From NCBI GenBank assembly GCA_965209015.1, contig OZ242367.1, forward strand, positions 2,294,001-2,358,000: DNA of 64,000 bases, written 5' to 3'. Positions 63,517 through 64,000 of the stretch are shown here, in pieces. The notes below the pieces were generated by a model. That model made no database searches, had not been told where the DNA came from, and saw nothing but the letters and a program-made list of their open reading frames with translations. How positions within the stretch are numbered: the stretch's first letter is position 1; every line of letters begins with the position of its first letter. The stretch comes from Bin80 sp965209015. Its GTDB lineage: Bacteria; Bacteroidota; Rhodothermia; Rhodothermales; Bin80. Made by a program: the position numbers and the translations under genes.

Positions 63517-64000
63517 GATTGGTTCGTTTTCCTGTTAGGTACTCGGTCAGTTTGGGAAAAGGAATTGACTCCTGCGTCCCTATTAACATATTTTTGACCG
63601 TTGCTATTTCTGTTTTCATCTCTTGCTCGGCCAGAATGATTACTTGGCTTGCTTCCATACGATTCGCTAAGCGCATTTGCGCTTTCATTGAACGACCTTG
63701 TAGATCTAGACCTGCACGGATCCCTTCCCTGCGAAGAGATTGGGCAAATATGAATGCCTGCTCTCCAGCCTCTTCTCCTAATGCAATAAACCATGCATCA
63801 AATGGGGCACCAGAGGGAACTTCTATCTTCGCTGTGTTCAGGGCAAGAATCAGTCGCTCCATTCCTGCAGCAAAGCCAACCGCGGGGATCGGCCCCTTTG
63901 CTCCGATGGTGGGAGCCAGAAAATCATAACGTCCTCCACCGGCTAATGCATTTTGGGCTCCTATCCCATCATATTCAAGCTCAAATGCGGTGCGATTATA
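63497..64000 (-). CDS. hisS: Histidyl-tRNA synthetase, C-terminal part (cut by window edge)
   Basis: Class II synthetase that charges tRNA-His. The frame is open to the last base of the window, so only about the last 167 residues are present. Translation of the edge gives YNRTAFELEYDG and ALAGGGRYDFLAP, then GPIPAVGFAAGMERLIL (motif 3), followed by the anticodon-binding domain (WFIALGEEAGEQAFIFAQSLRREG, GRSMKAQMRLANRMEAS and AEQEMKTEIATVKNM). The ATG inside the window at 63862 is internal to motif 3 and not the start. The 3' end overlaps lgt by 20 nt. Confidence 0.92.
   Translation of the reverse strand, partial: YNRTAFELEYDGIGAQNALAGGGRYDFLAPTIGAKGPIPAVGFAAGMERLILALNTAKIEVPSGAPFDAWFIALGEEAGEQAFIFAQSLRREGIRAGLDLQGRSMKAQMRLANRMEASQVIILAEQEMKTEIATVKNMLIGTQESIPFPKLTEYLTGKRTNHVPTPT

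Noticed and set aside
1..64000. CRISPR arrays, rRNA genes and tRNA genes
   Set aside because: No regularly spaced repeats, no rRNA-like blocks and no complete cloverleaf seen in the gaps by eye. A covariance-model scan would settle the tRNA question.

Overview
The window is a 64 kb piece of a chromosome from a Gram-negative bacterium with moderate GC content (roughly 45-50% by eye). Outer-membrane proteins are plentiful: a Wza-type exporter, a LolA-like carrier, an autotransporter-like barrel, and many lipoprotein signal peptides with a Cys lipobox. Most starts lack a clear Shine-Dalgarno sequence. The glycyl-tRNA synthetase is the single-chain dimeric type, and a YpdA-type (bacillithiol-linked) reductase is present. 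With the sulfatase, DUF1080 and DUF4159 secretome, these traits fit the Bacteroidota/Rhodothermota (FCB) group best. This placement is an inference; no rRNA gene is present to settle it.

Layout. 1-3744: end of a TRAP transporter operon (dctM, an NCS2-type permease with an extra C-terminal domain, and a dctP lipoprotein), followed by a decayed IS1595-family transposase. 4293-8868: PBP1A-type penicillin-binding protein, ispE and a methyltransferase. 9356-16225: an exopolysaccharide operon with Wza-like exporter, Wzz/Wzc-like tether, Wzy-like polymerase and two glycosyltransferases. 16226-19761: a decayed accessory island with GC-rich hairpins, an ISL3 transposase 5' fragment fused in frame to a restriction-specificity fragment, a 59-aa ORF and a frameshifted AAA ATPase. 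19762-27459: a secreted catabolic cluster with PhoD-like phosphatase, sulfatase, double DUF1080 protein, Gfo/Idh/MocA oxidoreductase and DUF4159 protein. 27551-29583: photolyase and a DUF4399 lipoprotein. 30376-32529: tsaE-tsaB-tsaD for t6A tRNA modification. 32535-38754: xylulokinase, GlyRS, Rho, RNase HII and shikimate kinase. 39622-43429: truA, a kelch lipoprotein, a small membrane protein, tadA and a YpdA-like reductase. 44041-49788: a 1915-aa surface protein with 12 Calx-beta-like repeats and a C-terminal barrel. 49972-57692: a propeller-HEAT-cytochrome lipoprotein, a class V aminotransferase, a putative molybdenum-carrier protein, a LolA-like protein with a coupled flippase-like membrane protein, and an amidohydrolase lipoprotein. 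57693-60490: a second accessory island with IS-end-like repeats and a three-gene PIN-domain module whose genes all overlap by 4 nt. 60491-64000: rlmB-like methyltransferase, a PLP decarboxylase, lgt and the 3' part of hisS, all on the minus strand.

Housekeeping genes for tRNA modification, translation and the envelope alternate with accessory blocks. The two islands (16.2-19.8 kb and 57.7-60.5 kb) carry the signs of transfer and decay. The strongest candidate for an undescribed system is the translationally coupled 60-aa / 256-aa / PIN-nuclease module at 58428-59853, which has a repeated TACATGATA motif upstream that could be an autoregulatory operator. I saw no tRNA or rRNA gene and no CRISPR array.
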